A DNA stretch of 14,917 nucleotides from CAYLSO01 sp964386525 (lineage in GTDB: Bacteria; Eisenbacteria; RBG-16-71-46; DASYSL01), in NCBI GenBank assembly GCA_964386525.1, contig CAYLSO010000205.1, forward strand, positions 1 through 14,917, read 5' to 3'. Below, in pieces: positions 13,972-14,917 of the stretch. How positions within the stretch are numbered: position 1 is the first letter of the stretch; every line of letters starts with the position of its first letter. The notes under the pieces were generated by a model, which worked only from the letters and a program-made list of their open reading frames with translations, was not told where the DNA came from and searched no databases. The translations under genes and the position numbers were made by a program.

Positions 13972-14000
13972 TTTGTAACAAGTTAGGACGTCTTGCGCAA
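13972..14000 (-). promoter_or_regulatory. Sigma70-like promoter of RNA copy 4
   Basis: TTGCGC (14000-13995), 17 nt, TACAAA (13977-13972), then 11 nt to G1 at 13960. Boxes and the CTAACTTGT stretch before the -10 are shared with copy 2. Confidence 0.6.
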
Positions 14001-14259
14001 CTGCGGTCGAGCGCAACTGCTACGCCTTCTGCTTCTGCTACACCGACGCACCGAAGGCCCGGACTGCTTCGCGCATCACGAGATCCCCTGCGAGCCACGC
14101 ATGGCGCTGGGTCGTGGCGATCGGGGGGTGGCCCATCAGTTCCCGCAGACCCGCCGGGCCGCCGCCACGTTCTATACTCCCGCACCCGAAGGGGTGCCGG
14201 AGCCGATTGACTTGGCACCCGGAGATGGACCGGACTCCGGTATCCGATGCGCCGCCGGC

Positions 14260-14917
14260 TCACCGGATCAGGATCACCTTGCGCGTCTCGAGGATGCGTG
14301 GGCCCGCCAGCCGCAAGAAGTACAAGCCGGCTGCCAGCCGTGCGCCGGACTCGCTCGTCCCGTCCCAGACCATCGCCTCGGCTCCGGCGCACCGCTCTCC
14401 ATCCACCAGCGTGCACACCCGGCGCCCGGTCACGTCGTACACGTCGAGCCGAACTCGGCCCGCCTGCGGGATGGAGAAGTTCATCGTCGTCGGTCCGCGC
14501 GTCGGGTTTGGCGCCGGCGGACCCAGGAATCCCACGGCGGCTTGCGGCGGCGGCTCGTCCACACCGACCGCGGTCGACCAGGCAAGCGCCCAGACGTCGT
14601 TGCGGAAGGCGGTGCCGCCGAACACCACCATGCGGTCCCGCGCCGCCTCGTAGACCGCGGAGTGCGCACCGTGGCCGTCCGGCAGCGCCTCCGCGGGGGA
14701 CAGTGCCGACCAGGCCGGCGAGCCCGCCAGCGCGAGTGCCCATGTGTCGGCGGTCGCAGAGCTGGGGATGCCGCCGAACACCACCATGCGGTCGCGCAGC
14801 GGATCGTAGATCGCCGTATGGATGCTGCGCGCGCTGGGCTTCGTGCCGGAGGGTGAGAGCACCGTCCACGCCGTCGCGCCCGCCAGCGACAGCGCCCAGA
14901 CGTCGTTCAGCCGACCG
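14260..14917 (-). CDS. 5'-truncated Kelch-repeat protein with C-terminal FlgD-like/sorting module
   Basis: The frame enters from the right edge (first whole codon at 14916) and stops with TGA at 14260, leaving 218 residues. Two to three Kelch-type repeats of about 50-55 residues are visible (LNDVWALSLAG, RMVVFGG, TADTWALALAG, RMVVFGG, NDVWALAW). The C-terminal 85 residues form the FlgD-like Ig fold used as a secretion/sorting tail in FCB-type bacteria: SIPQAGRVRLDVYDVTGRRV, CTLVDG, a VWDGTSESG turn, LAAGLYFLRL and the final RKVILIR. The protein is probably exported and displayed or released; its ligand is unknown. The frame continues to read open past the true stop only on other frames, which I ignored. 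A start codon at 14862 is possible, but the Kelch repeat continues upstream of it. Confidence 0.85.
   Translation of the reverse strand, partial: GRLNDVWALSLAGATAWTVLSPSGTKPSARSIHTAIYDPLRDRMVVFGGIPSSATADTWALALAGSPAWSALSPAEALPDGHGAHSAVYEAARDRMVVFGGTAFRNDVWALAWSTAVGVDEPPPQAAVGFLGPPAPNPTRGPTTMNFSIPQAGRVRLDVYDVTGRRVCTLVDGERCAGAEAMVWDGTSESGARLAAGLYFLRLAGPRILETRKVILIR

Larger units (their letters stand above)
13762..14000 (-). repeat. Dispersed tRNA-Ser-derived repeat, divergent copy 4
   Basis: The order is the same (pyrimidine-rich 10-nt units, GC hairpin, spacer, tRNA-Ser 5' half, minus-strand promoter). However, only the tRNA-like half, the promoter and the pyrimidine tail are close in sequence to copies 1 to 3. 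The spacer and the hairpin are different sequences. It lies upstream of the exported two-domain protein gene. Confidence 0.8.

Noticed and set aside
626..14000. CRISPR array from spaced repeats
   Set aside because: The repeats are about 230 bp long and 3.5 to 5 kb apart with genes between them. No short regular repeats or cas genes are present.
13496..14869. Minus-strand open frame of 457 codons across the repeat and the Kelch gene
   Set aside because: It is out of frame with the clear Kelch/FlgD-like reading, runs through repeat copy 4, and has low-complexity composition.

Overview
The window is GC-rich bacterial DNA with no rRNA and no complete tRNA. It probably comes from an uncultivated or environmental lineage of the Eisenbacteria/FCB type; Acidobacteriota or Gemmatimonadota are less likely alternatives. 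This rests on three things: Ser/Thr kinases fused to TolB-like/TPR or PD40 propeller regions, a Kelch protein ending in a FlgD-like/T9SS-style C-terminal module, and an LA_2272-type surface-repeat protein. The taxonomic call is inference from domain style only.

Layout, left to right: a 3'-truncated CDS on the minus strand (1-226); repeat copy 1 (626-857); a minus-strand operon of two kinases (5807 to 892) whose genes overlap by one base (TGATG); repeat copy 2 (5960-6188); a plus-strand HTH-nucleotidyltransferase/HEPN pair (6279-7299) that looks like an MNT-HEPN toxin-antitoxin module, followed 68 nt later by a third kinase (7368-9647); repeat copy 3 (9864-10094); a decayed IS110-type transposase tail (10379-10623, minus); a secreted LA_2272-like protein (10712-11200, plus); a DUF4239-like membrane protein (12395 to 11550, minus); a secreted two-domain beta protein (13292 to 12555, minus); a solo fragment and a divergent copy 4 of the repeat (13562-14000); and the C-terminal end of a Kelch/FlgD-like secreted protein (14917 to 14260, minus).

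The most unusual content is the dispersed repeat. All four copies lie in the same orientation and encode, on the minus strand, an RNA-gene-like unit of about 120-142 nt. Each has a sigma70-like promoter (TTG-box, 17-18 nt, TA-box) exactly 10-11 nt before a sequence that matches the 5' half of tRNA-Ser(CGA): acceptor 5' strand, D-arm and CTCGAAA anticodon loop. After the loop the sequence leaves the tRNA and ends in a strong GC hairpin whose base-pairing is kept although its sequence differs in copy 4. No 3' tRNA half is present. The copies separate the region into cassette-like blocks (kinase operon | toxin-antitoxin plus kinase | membrane and secreted proteins). They may be a tRNA-derived small RNA family, a tRNA-derived mobile repeat, or leftovers of repeated integration at a tRNA-Ser gene.

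A second clear regulatory structure sits at the toxin-antitoxin pair. Two identical-arm palindromes (TACGCA-N3-TGCGTA), centred 21 bp apart, bracket a TACAAT -10 box, and the second covers the antitoxin start codon. This suggests an autorepressed, possibly leaderless, transcript.
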